A stretch of DNA of 64,000 nucleotides from Lumbricus terrestris. Its lineage: Eukaryota > Annelida > Clitellata > Crassiclitellata > Lumbricidae. The notes beneath the pieces are model-generated. The model saw only the letters and a list, made by a program, of their open reading frames with translations. It did not search any database and was not told where the DNA came from. The DNA lies in the NCBI GenBank assembly GCA_949752735.1, contig OX457052.1, positions 38,326,457 to 38,390,456 on the forward strand. Direction: 5' to 3'. The position numbers and the translations under genes were made by a program. This document shows positions 30,984 through 41,605 of this stretch, piece by piece; the stretch's first letter is position 1; each line of letters begins with the position of its first letter.

Positions 30984-33420
30984 TAGCGATTGTATAACTA
31001 CGCTACAGGTTTCTGGTCGATAATATTATTATATTATCATTTTTATTTAATTTCTGATCGATTATGGGGTTTCAGGGATCTGAGATATTTGTTTTATTTC
31101 TGTATTTTTGAGTTGCCTTTCGTGACCTAGATTTTAATGTTGATTTGCGCTTGACACAGGTCACAGCGACCGCTGACGTAGGCAGCAGTCGTTGCCGTTT
31201 CATTAATTGGTATATTTTCACACGCTCTCAGCGATCGTCGGTCGCTGTCTTCAAAGGCCGCGCCGCTTGCAGTCGATGAGGGTAATTAAACTTTCGCACG
31301 CTCTCTGAGGTGGTCTGATGATCAGAGTGAGCGAGGAATACAGCCAGACAGACAAGCACAGGCAGGGACACGGATTGAGAAGGAAACACCGTTGGCGTGT
31401 GGGTCTGTGTACGTGTGTTTTCTCAAGGTTGAACTGGTGCATTTGATGCCTACGTGATCAGCGGCAGATGGCGCTTTTCCGAAGGAGAGATAGAAGGAGA
31501 AAGACAGTGAGCTACAGACAGACGCGGAGATACACAGGAGAGGTCGCAGCTGGCAGCTAATTCTTGCCGCCTTGAAACAGCTGCGTTGCTGCTGGGTTTG
31601 CGCGCGCGGCTCGCTTGCTGGTCATGCGCAGAAAGGGGGACGCTCTCCTTGTCAGGCAGTAATAAAAGAGCAGCGCGACGCTGAGAGGCTCAGTTGCGCA
31701 CAGGATCTCAGGGCGGTCGGATGTATTGCGGCGGTTGGTAGTTTTAGGCTCGATCAAGTTGGTGAAGCATGGCCAGGATAAGCGCCTGCTTGCACTAGTT
31801 GCGCATACAAGAATTCTGTTGGCGATTCATTCTCTCTCGACATGGAGTCGAATTATTAAGAGAGTTAGTTTGTTGCGAGAAATATATCAGCGTTGTTGCG
31901 AGTTTTGCCTTCGCTTTCGCATTGGATCTACTCCTGGATTAATCGGTCAAGGCCTCTCTTCGCCCTGTCACACGGAGTGATTTATCGTGGGCTTCGAATC
32001 GTCAGCGCTCTGCTCTCGTTCTTCGAAATTGTGTTGCGAAGCGTTTGTTCGTATTATTTGCCTAAGGGCGTCTTTCTCAAACGGCTTGGATACATAGCCG
32101 AAATTGTTGTTCATTGCGTGAAATCAGCAACGGATTTAGCTGATCTTTTCGGGCGTTTCAAACTCGACGCCTTTCTGTGTGTTTCGTCGCATCTTGGATA
32201 TCGTCTTCGTCGCTGTTCTTCGCACACGATCGGCTTTGTCCCTTGTCTTCGGACATAAGGTACGCTTTATTGGGGAATTAATACGATCGGTTATTTAGAT
32301 ATTTTGGGCTGAACTGAAATTGGCTGTGGGACTTGAGAGTCAATCGGGATTTAATTTAGGCATACTCCGGTTGATAGGTGTTTGCATTGAATTGTTGCAT
32401 TTGATTTTCATTGAATGTCTTTACAAAGGATAGGAACTGATAATTAAACTTACTGACTTTTATGTTTGATTGCTTTGAGCATAATTGATGTCAATTGAAG
32501 ATTCAATTGAGTGTTAATAATAAGAAATATTAAATAAAACTACTGACTTTGATCATTGATGGCATTGAATGCAACTGACGTTGAATGAATACTTGATTGA
32601 TTGTGAGCTATAAAGATAGGAGTCATTTCTATAGCGCTATGGAGGAGTCTAGGCCAGTCACTCCTGCTCAGCCTTCGAGGCCCCCGTCCTCAATGGAGAT
32701 ATTGCTTGAGGCAATACAGACTAACGCTAAGTCTTCACAAGAGGCTATGCAAGTGCATGCTAAGTCAACTCATGATGCTATGACTTCTATACAGTCGTCT
32801 TTGCAACTGAATGCCAGAGAGACGCAAGAGGCGATTGCCACGGTGGAGTTTAATGTCCTGGCAGTGCAATCAAATGTTAGCGATGCTATTTCCTCAGTGC
32901 AATCAAATGTTAGCGATGCTATTTCCTCAGTGCAATCAAATGTTAGCGATGCTATTTCCTCAGTGCAATTAAATGTAAGAGAAGAGATCTCGGCGGTAAG
33001 AGATAATGTCAGGGAAGCGCTGACGGAAGTTGTATCACGCTTGGAAAGATTGGAGACATCGCCGGTACCCAAGCCTGCTGTGGATTTGAACCCTGGTTAC
33101 CTCACCGCTATTACCACTGCGGACGCGCCATACCACTCGACCATCGGCCTGGAAGAAACTTTGGGTGCTAGGCCTAAAGATTTCGCACACCCTGGTATAT
33201 TGCGAAGAAGTGATAGATTGGCTAGTAGGCCGCCAATTTCATATAGGGAGTCCGGCAGTCGAAATAACTGGCCGCCTTTCCATCGTTGGGATTCGAACCC
33301 GGAAGTCACCTCATCCTGTCCTCCCTCTATCTCTAGAGCTCGTCCACAGCAGCACGCGGTCCCATCAGGCGAGGATCCGGAAGTGGCGACTCCGGGGAGG
33401 CCGATAGGGGCGGGCGTTAC

Positions 33421-33421
<1 letters not shown>
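30982..33421 (+). mobile_element. Solo LTR of the same retrotransposon family, diverged
   Basis: This 2440-bp copy starts TGTAGCGATTG, ends GGGCGTTACA and has no internal domain. It matches the complete element LTRs throughout with scattered substitutions and small indels. It lies inside a TAA repeat with ATAA on both sides, compatible with a 4-bp duplication but ambiguous in a microsatellite. LTR-LTR recombination is the usual origin of such copies. Confidence 0.92.
32639..33421 (+). pseudogene. LTR-borne N-terminal Gag-Pol segment in the solo LTR
   Basis: The frame is still open across the whole LTR portion despite divergence from the complete element. It has three consecutive 33-bp units (VQSNVSDAISS) where the complete element has one, and an extra 11-residue segment (SSQEAMQVHAK). 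After the LTR it runs into poly-Ile from the TAA repeat and stops at 33493. Without an internal domain it cannot make the polyprotein. Confidence 0.8.
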
Positions 33422-33460
<39 letters not shown>

Positions 33461-34194
33461 CAAAATATAAATATAATATTTATAAATAAATGAAAAAATA
33501 TTTGTAATTATTTTAGCAATGATGATGATTGGTTGGAAAAGAGTTTTTGCTCTACGTCGTTGTTCTTCGTAATCGCAATCTCGAAATCTATAAAGTGCCA
33601 CTCGATAGACAAGCACCAAGCACCAGCTTCATCTCTAGAGCTGTGTCTACTCAGAAGGGTTGTCTAAAATAGTGGTCAGAAAGAGGCTGGAGTCCGGTTA
33701 AGCACAAGAATAGATTGCTTGTATACGGCAGATGCATCTGTTCTAGCGCAAGAACGCAGAGATAAACTGGCAATTCAATTAATAAAATATCCAATAAATC
33801 TCATTGTAAAATGAAAAAATCGTATGGTAAAACTAGGCAGCGTGAAAACGCGTAAGACGCCGACCTAAGAAGTCGAACTGCGTCAATTATACCCACCAGG
33901 GAATTCCTTGTTGAAGACAGCGCGACTTCCGAATTTCACATCCGCAACTGCAGTCTTGGATTTTGGACGATACGTCAACCTCAGGCAACCTATAGGAATA
34001 AACAATCTCACAAACATCACTCACCAGTAGCGTAGCCAGGATGTTTTCATGGGGGGTTTATGGCTGGATACCCTGTTTTTGTTGTTTTTTCTTATTTATA
34101 TGGACAAATAACCTTTAAAAGAACCTTCTTCCGGAGCCAATGGGGGGGTTTAACCCCAGAAACCCCCTTGCTACGCCACTGTCACTCACATGCT

Positions 34195-36270
34195 AAAAGA
34201 TCGTAATCGTAATCGTAATCTCCTAATTTCTAAAGCGCCACTGGAAAGCCAAGCGCGGGGCACTGGCTTATTCACGAGCGCTGCGTTGAGTTAGAGGGTT
34301 GTCCGTGAGAGTAGTCCGTGGTGGTCCGGGCCGGGTTGCCATAGAATCAGGATCAAATGCGTTGAGTCAAAAGGGTTGTCCGTAAGAGTAGTCCATGGTG
34401 GTCCGGGTCGAGGTACCGTAGGATCAGAGGGGTGGAACAGCTACTAAGGTGAGAACTTTGAAGTGAATTCGCTCTGGGATTTTCAACCAGTGAAGAGACT
34501 TGAGGATGGGGGCAGGGGCTTCTATCCCTATACATGGCGGGCGCAGCTTGCGCCCAGTGAAAAATTAGGGGGGGAAATCAGAAGACAGCCAAAATTCACG
34601 TCGGTTTTGGGGGAAGGTCGGACATGGAGGGCAGCGTTCAATGTATAGGCATCACTAGGAGGAAAATTCCCCAGAAAATACTTCCCTTCCGTATCAATTT
34701 GGACAAAATGGTAGGCCTATAGTTTTTAGCAAAATGTACTTTATACACTTTGAGTTTTTAGTTAGGCTACTATCTGCATTTTTGAATTTTTGAATTACAT
34801 GAACTGCTATAACAGCTATACTATACCATAATAAAAATTTCCTATTACATGATTATAGTTATGTTTTTACTATTTTATTAAATAATACAATCATATTAAA
34901 ATTGAGAGAAATAATATTAATACAAATACTATTTTGCACAACTAAATGGCTTCTCTCCAATGTTATCTTTCGAATTTCAGACAGTCAAATTTGGCCCTTG
35001 AACACTTAGTAAAGCAACATCATTATTACGTGGGCTTACAATGTAGGCCCTTCATTGTATTTTATTGTATTACATTGTGCTCTAAAAATTTATATAACGC
35101 CTCTCAAGCGCACACTGATCAGAGGCGCAAAATATGGCAGCCCAATTTTGGCAGCAATTCCTCCACTGAAATAGTAGAGTAATTTTGCCAAGAGGGCAGC
35201 TTAAAAGGCTGAAATTGCAATGCGGAAATCGCAAAAATTTCTTATGGAGAGGGGCACATTCCCTCCCCATACCAGGTCCCTTCTCGGCGCTAAACATGCT
35301 TCGGCGATCGTCTGCTGGATGCTCGTTTGTCCCCCTCCAAACAAACCTTCATTCCCACACTAGAGGAGGGCATGCGCTAGATTACATTATGTTGCATACA
35401 TAGAGGAAGGCCGGTTCAGAAAAAGGGGGGAAGAAAATGGATTGCGCCCGGTTGCTTAGGGGGGATAGAAGCCCCTGGATGGGGTGATGTGATGATGTCT
35501 AGGTGTTCTGGTGACGGCTCTAGCAAGAGAATTTTGTATGAGTTGGAGGCGCTTAAGTTGTGTGGAATCAAGGTTTAAGAACAGGGAATTGCAATAGTCA
35601 AGCTTTGAGTGGACGATGGACGTAGCAATGGTGGAAGCAGTTTTGAAATCAAGCATGGGTCGGATGCGTCGGAGGTCCCGGATGTGCATGAAGCAGGAGC
35701 GCGATAGGTTAGAGATGTGGTTAGAGAAGGAGAGATGCGAATCAAACATTACACCAAGATTGCGGACCGGAACATCAGAGGTGAAGGTAAGAGATGAAGA
35801 GTTAGTCGATAGGTGTATTGAAGGGTCAGGGATTTTCTTGATTTGGTCAGGAAGGCCTAGAATAATGAACTCTGTTTTGGAGGGGTTGAGGCAGAGGAGG
35901 TTGGACGACATCCATTGAGAGATCAGATTGACCACATTGAGAAGTTCAGCAATGGAGGTGGAGAAGGAGCCTGGGGAAAAGGATATGAAGAGTTGAGTGT
36001 CGTCTGCATAAAGATGGTGGTCAACAGACGAGGATTTTATGAGATGACTTAAAGGAGTGGTGTAGAGAATGAAGAGGAGTGGACCCAGGACGGAGCCTTG
36101 AGGAACGCCGCAAGATAGTGGAAGAGGTTTCGAACAGTGACTGGAGGCTTTAACAGAGAAAGATCTGGAAGAAAATCGACCTGAATCATTAGGAACTAAA
36201 TAACAAAGATTTTTTCCATCATTGTAGGGTGAATTATTCCATTGTGAGGTATGATAATTGACATTCATTG
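34195..36270 (-). mobile_element. 5-prime-truncated non-LTR retrotransposon, interrupted
   Basis: The minus-strand frame 36268-35478 encodes reverse transcriptase with [16 protein letters not shown] (motif B) and YADDTQLF (motif C), followed by KTEFIILG and KLDYCNSLF. After a 965-bp inserted element the homology resumes at 34512 with a SLHWLKIPERIHFKVL-type segment. It ends with GGAGATTACGATTACGATTA, a (TTACGA)n tail near 34200. It resembles the CR1/L2/Rex group, but I cannot assign the clade. It lies in the third intron position of gene A-prime and is absent from the other arm. Confidence 0.8.
34513..35477. mobile_element. Non-autonomous hAT-like element nested in the LINE
   Basis: Terminal inverted repeats begin CAGGGGCTTCTATCCC at both ends and continue imperfectly to a GGGCGCA motif. 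The flanks GATGGGGG and GATGGGGT agree at 7 of 8 bases, consistent with an 8-bp target duplication. No transposase frame is present. Confidence 0.65.
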
Positions 36271-37327
36271 TTTTTGGACTTTAGGACAAGGAATCTGACA
36301 ATCCGAAGCGTCAAGTGTCCCTTAAAAAAGCACCGTGATGCGTTCGATAAATGGAAATGAATCTCTTTTGCGGAATGACATAGCCTACATAATTCATTTG
36401 ACCTGTAAGCTTATAAGCTTAGCATGAGTCAATATTGCAAATGGACCAAGCGAACACAGATTCTTAGAAGTCGGTATTCCATGTACATGACTGTAGTCCT
36501 ACAAGCGTTTGAAAATCTCGTCACAAACCTTGGTCCAGCCAAATTAAACGACTTCGTCTGTACACATGTAGAATTATTATGTCTTTTTGGTTAGAGACAA
36601 CACGAAGAAGTTTCATCAACACCAGAGGACAGTTTAACTCGACTACAGCATGTGGTGCCCACCCAAACCTGAAAAAAGATGGATTCATAGCGTAATATCA
36701 CACACGAAACTGCCATTCAGCTGCTTACTTAGTACTTAGTCCATCCCGTGCAGATCTGCACATCGGGCAACGCATCGTCTTCATTCCTTTCTGGCCGCCG
36801 CCAGCTCCCTGGCCTCGTCCAACTACATCTCCAGGCATATGAAAATGTTGCGTTGTTTCTGTTGCAGGCATTTTTTTTACCCGGGTGGGTTGCAAGCCCA
36901 CCGCAGAACCCTTCTCCTTTATCCAGGCTTGGGACAGGCTCAGACATCCCGAGATAATCTGAGGCGGAGTTACTCAGCTGCAATTACCAATAATTAGACA
37001 GCGAGGCAGCGATGGCGGCGCATCGCTTTATAGAAGGGCACCATGTAAAGCTTCGCAATTAATTGTTTACATGTAGATTGTTGCTGGGTACTTGCAATCG
37101 ACACTTGGAACAGTAAGTCTACGACAGCAATTGCAGACGAGGTCTGCGCAGCTGCAATCGTGATTCGGCTCCATGGCTCTAGCCTCAAGCAACTTCTGCT
37201 CCTCATGGATCACAATCGTCGCGACAATAATATGTTCCATTTTCACATCGTCTTCTACAACCAACATTCACACTTAACATAAACAGAAATCAAATAATAT
37301 ATATATACAGGTATCTCAGCATAACAT

Positions 37328-37595
37328 CATCTGGTCACCTGGTGCCGTCAGCCCTTGGAGCTCTTTCGACAGTCTTGATGTATCATCTCCAGTGTTTCCT
37401 CTCTCGTGTCGCCTCTCTTAACTCCTCCAGGCTCATGCCAGACTTTTCCTGTACCTCATTCATCCATCTCTTCCTTGGTCTTCCACGTCTTCTCCGTCCC
37501 TCACCGCATGCCGTCATCATCTCCTTTTCCAAACCGTTAGATCTCATCACATGGCCGAAGTAGCTCAATATCCTAACCAGGTGACCAGGTGACAT
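37328..37595 (-). mobile_element. Short RTE-type LINE 3-prime fragment with 17-bp TSD
   Basis: A 17-bp direct repeat GTATCTCAGCATAACAT flanks it (37311-37327 and 37596-37612). The minus-strand frame encodes GHVMRSNGLEKEMM and RRRRGRPRKRW, the usual end of RTE-like polyproteins. The insert ends in a short GATGATG tail. It is a clean, heavily 5-prime-truncated insertion in the first coding intron of A-prime. Confidence 0.8.
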
Positions 37596-37689
37596 GTATC
37601 TCAGCATAACATAGAAGAGGAGAAAGTTTATTCGACGGGACATCGCTCAATCATTTATTTACTAACCAACTTAGTCTCTCAATCAACGA

Positions 37690-38143
37690 CTGATTGACAG
37701 ACCGACTGAACCTGACACACTCGTACAATCACACATCCATAAAATACACACATGCACCCACACATCCATCCACTCAATCGCAGACTAGATCATCCACTCA
37801 CACGCTCATCCACACACTGACTGACTCACTTATTGACTCAATATGTCACTCACTCCTTCAGCCAATCAAACACTGACTGACTCACTTATTCACCCACTCA
37901 CACACTAAATCAGTATGTCTCTAACTCACATACTCACGCACTCACTCATTCACATACTGATCCACTTTATTAACTCACTCAGACATGTAACTCACTCACT
38001 ACTTCACTCAATGAAACACTGCTGACTGACTCACTTACTCACTCACACTCCAAATCACTCACTCTCTAACTCATTTATTTATCCACTCGCCTGCTCACTA
38101 AACCACCTCTCTCTTTCACCCATACACTCATTTGCTCACTCAC
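37690..38143. repeat. TGAG-rich intron repeat, gene A-prime
   Basis: Seen as CACTCACTCAC-type sequence on the plus strand. It begins at the GTGAGT donor of the signal exon and is the counterpart of 2619-3100. Confidence 0.85.
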
Positions 38144-38711
38144 CGTTGCTCCTGGACTTTCCCTGTCACTCGGATGCGCTCCACGTTGCACCTCTGTCAT
38201 AATTGAAAGCACTTGTCATCGCAGACAAACATGCTGCCACCAAAACGAAGCCAGACACTTTTCCCAACGCCATCTTCAGAACTTTGGTTTCAGCTGCGAG
38301 TTCAAAGAGAAAAATACAAAACATTCACCAACAGTACTCACTTACAGATAACCTATATAGTGCCAGATTTCAGCAGTCATTATAAAGAATAATTAATTAG
38401 TGTTATCATTTTGCCTTTAGTAACTGCATTTCTAGATTAACCAGAGACTAGGGATAGTACCACATGCAATAGAAGCAGTAGTTGTAGTAATAGGGCAGTG
38501 GTAGTAGTGGTGATAGTGGTTATGATGGTAGGAGTAGGCCTAATAGCAGCTGCTACTGTTGTATTGGTATCAGTAAGAGTAAGAGTAATAGGAGTGGGAG
38601 GAGTAGTAACAGTGGCAACAGCGTAATTAGTAGTAAAAAAGTAGTGTAGTTGTTCCAATAGTAATAAACTGATTGCAGCAATGGCTATTGGTGGTCTGTA
38701 TGACAGTCTTG

Positions 38712-38842
38712 CCAACGTGCTTCAAAGCGATGTCTTCGTGATGTTTCTGACTATTCTTTTTCGTCAGGCCCTGGAATGTCCGTCTTTTCGTGGCTCGCAG
38801 AACGGTTTACTTGTGGCGGGAGACTGGCTGGTATTATAAAAG
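38712..38842 (-). promoter_or_regulatory. Gene A-prime TATA-like box and 5-prime exon block
   Basis: On the minus strand CTTTTATAATA (about 38842-38832) precedes the conserved block with GAGCCACGAAAAGACGGACA and GACATCGCTTTGAAGCACG. The donor GT equivalent to that of gene A is not conserved, consistent with loss of function. Confidence 0.5.
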
Positions 38843-39042
38843 AGACTTCACAGGAATCGTTATTGGTTGGACAACCAGATTAGTTCTACGTCGTTTTTGC
38901 TTGATTCTAAAACACTGCCGTACACAAACCATCTATTCTTGCGCTTATCAATGAAAACAAGCTGTAATTTCGGACTTAGGAAAACTCTGTGTTTGACTTA
39001 ACGTATAGGCTATGGTACTTAAAAGGCAGAATACAACGAGGA

Positions 39043-39123
39043 GACGTCAGATAAGGTAGAAGAATAGTCGGTTACTGTAGACATTATTTTGAACGTTCTC
39101 CGACAGAGAGAACAGAACACCTG
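39043..39123 (-). promoter_or_regulatory. Upstream module 3, gene A-prime
   Basis: CAGGTG (minus, 39123-39118) and CTTATCTGACGTC (minus, 39055-39043) at the same spacing as module 2. It diverges from module 4 about 1 kb away. Confidence 0.5.
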
Positions 39124-39439
39124 CACAACAAAGTCGTTCTCTTGCGACGTTCTCTTGAGTTATTATGGTCAAAACACAACAACAGATTTATTTCTTAATT
39201 ATCCGGTGGCTTGCATATCCGTGTATAACACTGTAAACAATACATTTGCATTTACACGTTCATTAACTAACTCATGTTTCTAACCAGTATTCGTAGTTGT
39301 AGTTGTCGCTGTTATTCTAGTTGTAGCAGTACAACAAGAACAGCAGAAGATAATAGTAATGATTTATGAATAGCAACAATAATAAATTCATTCACATGCG
39401 CATCTTGGAGCGCAGAAATTGCCAAAACAGAAATGGAAT

Positions 39440-39493
39440 GAAGATGATGTTGATGATTACGATGATGATGTTGATGATGACGACGACGACGAC

Positions 39494-39533
<40 letters not shown>

Positions 39534-39690
39534 GTGGTGGTGATGATGATGATTATGATGGTGATGATGATGATGATGATGATAATGATGATGACGGCGG
39601 TGGTGATGATGATGATGATGATGACGGCGACGACGATGATGATGATCATTGTGATGATGGTGATGATAACGATGGTGATGATGATGATTA
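39440..39690. repeat. (GAT)n trinucleotide microsatellite
   Basis: Counterpart of 905-1265 in the other arm but about 110 bp shorter, with interspersed GAC and GGT units. Poly-Asp, poly-Met and poly-His frames across it are artefacts. Confidence 0.95.
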
Positions 39691-39724
39691 AACAATATAC
39701 AGTAATTTTTTAACATCAATCTTA

Positions 39725-39880
39725 ACTACTTACAGAACAGACAGCGTGCAATGCAAGGGTGCGATTATTGCAGACAACAAAGCTCGTCTATCCTCCCGGT
39801 AGGCCTACTTCGGGAATCGAACTGAGCTTCGTTGATCATCATGCCGGTGTGTTATCCAATGCCACCCACCCCGCACTAAG
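39725..39880 (-). mobile_element. tRNA-derived SINE, family 2 (minus)
   Basis: Inverted copy of 722-900: B-box on the minus strand (GTTCGATTCCCG) and the GCTGTCTGTTCTGTAAGTAG tail abutting the trinucleotide array. It belongs to the duplicated segment. Confidence 0.7.
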
Positions 39881-40118
39881 CTCTGACTAGTGGATTAAGT
39901 TCCTGGTTTTGCGGCTTTCTATTAAGCCCTATCGCTGGCCCGGAAAGTATCGTACTCTAAATACAGAAGCGTTAGTGCACGCTATAATAGGTCACTCAGG
40001 TTACAATTAATGTTTTTCTCGTAGCTTCTGCAACAAGCATATTAAGTTCTCTCATAGCTAGGTCTACACGCTTTGAAAAAGATTTGTCTGAGTGCAAGTA
40101 ATTTTTTTGCAAGTTTTG

Positions 40119-40199
40119 CAGGTGTTCTGCGTTTGAGAATCTTCCTAAAATAATTAATTTAATGGGTTGCCTTATCTGACATTTCTTCATAACATTGCG
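40119..40199 (+). promoter_or_regulatory. Upstream module 4, gene C
   Basis: TTTTGCAGGTGTTCTG (E-box 40119-40124) and CTTATCTGACATTTC (40171-40185), about 190 bp upstream of the gene C TATA box. The GATA half is kept, but the CRE half is changed to TGACAT. It sits head-to-head with module 3. Confidence 0.5.
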
Positions 40200-40374
40200 T
40201 TCTTTAATTCATAATTTAGCCTGCATGAGGCAAATACAAAAAAGCGAAATAGAAGCTTATGTATTTTGGCAAGCACGATGGTTGATTGCTTGTATACGGT
40301 AAATGCACCTGTTCTAGCGCAAGAACGCAGAGATAAACTGACAATCGAATTAATCAAGGATGCAATGAATTCGC

Positions 40375-40569
40375 TTATATACGAGTCGGCTTCAATTCCA
40401 AGGAACACGTCGACAAGCAGCGGCAGGACGAACATTTCCGGACGAAGAAGGAGAATCAGCAAAGAGAACTTTAGACCGCTCCACTATCTACGGAAAGACG
40501 GACATCTCCTGAAGAAGTGGAACCAGTAGGAACAACGAGGAAGACATCGCTTTGAAGCACACGCAGCTA
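40375..40569 (+). promoter_or_regulatory. Gene C TATA box and candidate non-coding 5-prime exon
   Basis: TTATATACG at 40375-40383 lies within GAATTCGCTTATATACG, nearly identical to the gene B promoter. The conserved block (ACGGAAAGACGGACATCTCC ... GACATCGCTTTGAAGC) ends at CAGCTAAA|GTATAT (donor at 40570). I infer a 5-prime UTR exon from about 40405 to 40569. Confidence 0.58.
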
Positions 40570-40773
40570 AAGTATATATATATATATATTTAAATAGGCG
40601 ACCGTAGGCCTATAATTATTATAATGCCCAGACATTAAAATTTGGTCAATTTGCAAAGAACTGATCGGATGAGCTACTTCACCGTCGCGTCCCGTTTGGA
40701 AGTAGGTTACGCCAAGCCATTTAGGACCCCGCGCACGGACTATGTAAGCCGGAGATTTAAATCTCTTAAATTT

Positions 40774-41000
40774 TTGTTTGTTTGTTTGTATGTGGACTTG
40801 TTATAGCGCCCTTCACGCTCCCTACTCAGAGGCGCTCCCGACTACAGAGCGGACACTGCATCTGAGTTTCACGCCGAAGCGCTGAGCAATTGCGAGTGAA
40901 GGACTTGCCCAAGGTCCCTACGCCGCGACTTGAGGTGGATTCGAACCTGCAACCCTTCGGCTGCAAGGCGACTAACATACCCACTACACCACCGCGCCCC
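40774..41000 (-). mobile_element. tRNA-derived SINE, family 1 (minus)
   Basis: The (TTTG)n tail at 40774-40790 reads inward to ATAGCGCCCTTC, then the body, the B-box complement GGATTCGAACC and the head complement CACTACACCACCGCGCCCC. It lies in the 5-prime UTR intron of gene C. Confidence 0.85.
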
Positions 41001-41199
41001 ACAAAAAGAATCACCTCCAAGAAGCGAACGCGGTCCGCATGCTCTCTGTCACAGAGTCGTGTGAGACAAGGCCTGCGCTCTTATGATATTGCTATGTTGC
41101 CAACTGGGTACAACGGTTACTCTTTCTCTGAGAGGTTCTGCTGTTAATAGTGAAAATAGTGGTAGTTACAGTAATAACTTGACTATAAATACTACTGAC

Positions 41200-41510
41200 A
41201 TATACCAGTGCTTATATTATACCAGCTGGGGTGCCCGGCGTTGCTCTGGAAATATCGGTTTTCGCCCCAATCTCGCCCTTCCCGAGATTGGGGGTCGGGG
41301 GCAGGGTGGCCGTGGTCCTGGATGTCCTCTGTCTGGCTGGATGGTTCGTGGTGAATAGCGGCAAAACTGTTTCCGTAACTGGCGTTATCAGGGAAATATA
41401 CGTGTTTCTCTCCATTCCGCTCCCAACGATGAGCGGGCAGACGCGGGTGGAAGTGGCCCTGGTCACCCTCTGCCTTTGTGCAAATGATTCTTAGTGTAAA
41501 TATTAGCCTA
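41200..41510. repeat. Repeat ending in a CTGGGGTGCCCGGCGTTGC motif
   Basis: Starts TACCAGCTGGGGTGCCCGGC. A reverse-oriented relative (CAACGCCGGGTGCCCCAGCT) ends another repeat at about 59500, so this is a dispersed family end. The open frames here have no recognisable product. Confidence 0.5.
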
Positions 41511-41605
41511 CTTCTAAATCTGACACAACATGGGGTTTGTCTATTTGACCTTTTTTAAGGTATGTGACTGCATTTGAACTTACAGTTGAAGCCTCAGTTC
41601 GAAAG

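Larger units (their letters stand above)
33897..38273 (-). pseudogene. Gene A-prime: inactivated copy of gene A
   Basis: Exons match gene A in length and phase: 38273-38144 (signal), 37254-37105 (CSCADLVCNCC) and 33989-33897 (LRLTYRPKSKT). In the first exon a TCA-type serine codon of gene A has become TGA (38168-38166), ending the protein at residue 35. No last exon is present, because the duplication breaks near 33790. The start ATG and splice sites (TCGCAG acceptor, G|GTGAGT donor) are otherwise intact. I infer a pseudogene; the intact downstream exons suggest that the loss is fairly recent. Confidence 0.78.
33790..40342 (-). repeat. Right arm of the inverted duplication
   Basis: In reverse complement it follows the order of 1-4300: module, SINE and repeat, module, TATA and 5-prime exon, signal exon, TGAG intron, Cys exon, LTYRP exon. 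It is longer because of a LINE (34195-36270) with a nested DNA element and a short RTE fragment (37328-37595). At its inner end (33690-33790) it joins another copy of the CTAGCGCAAGAACGCAGAGA sequence also found at 40314-40335. Confidence 0.85.

Noticed and set aside
39312..39719. Poly-Asp, poly-His and poly-Met frames
   Set aside because: Same trinucleotide repeat in the other duplication arm.
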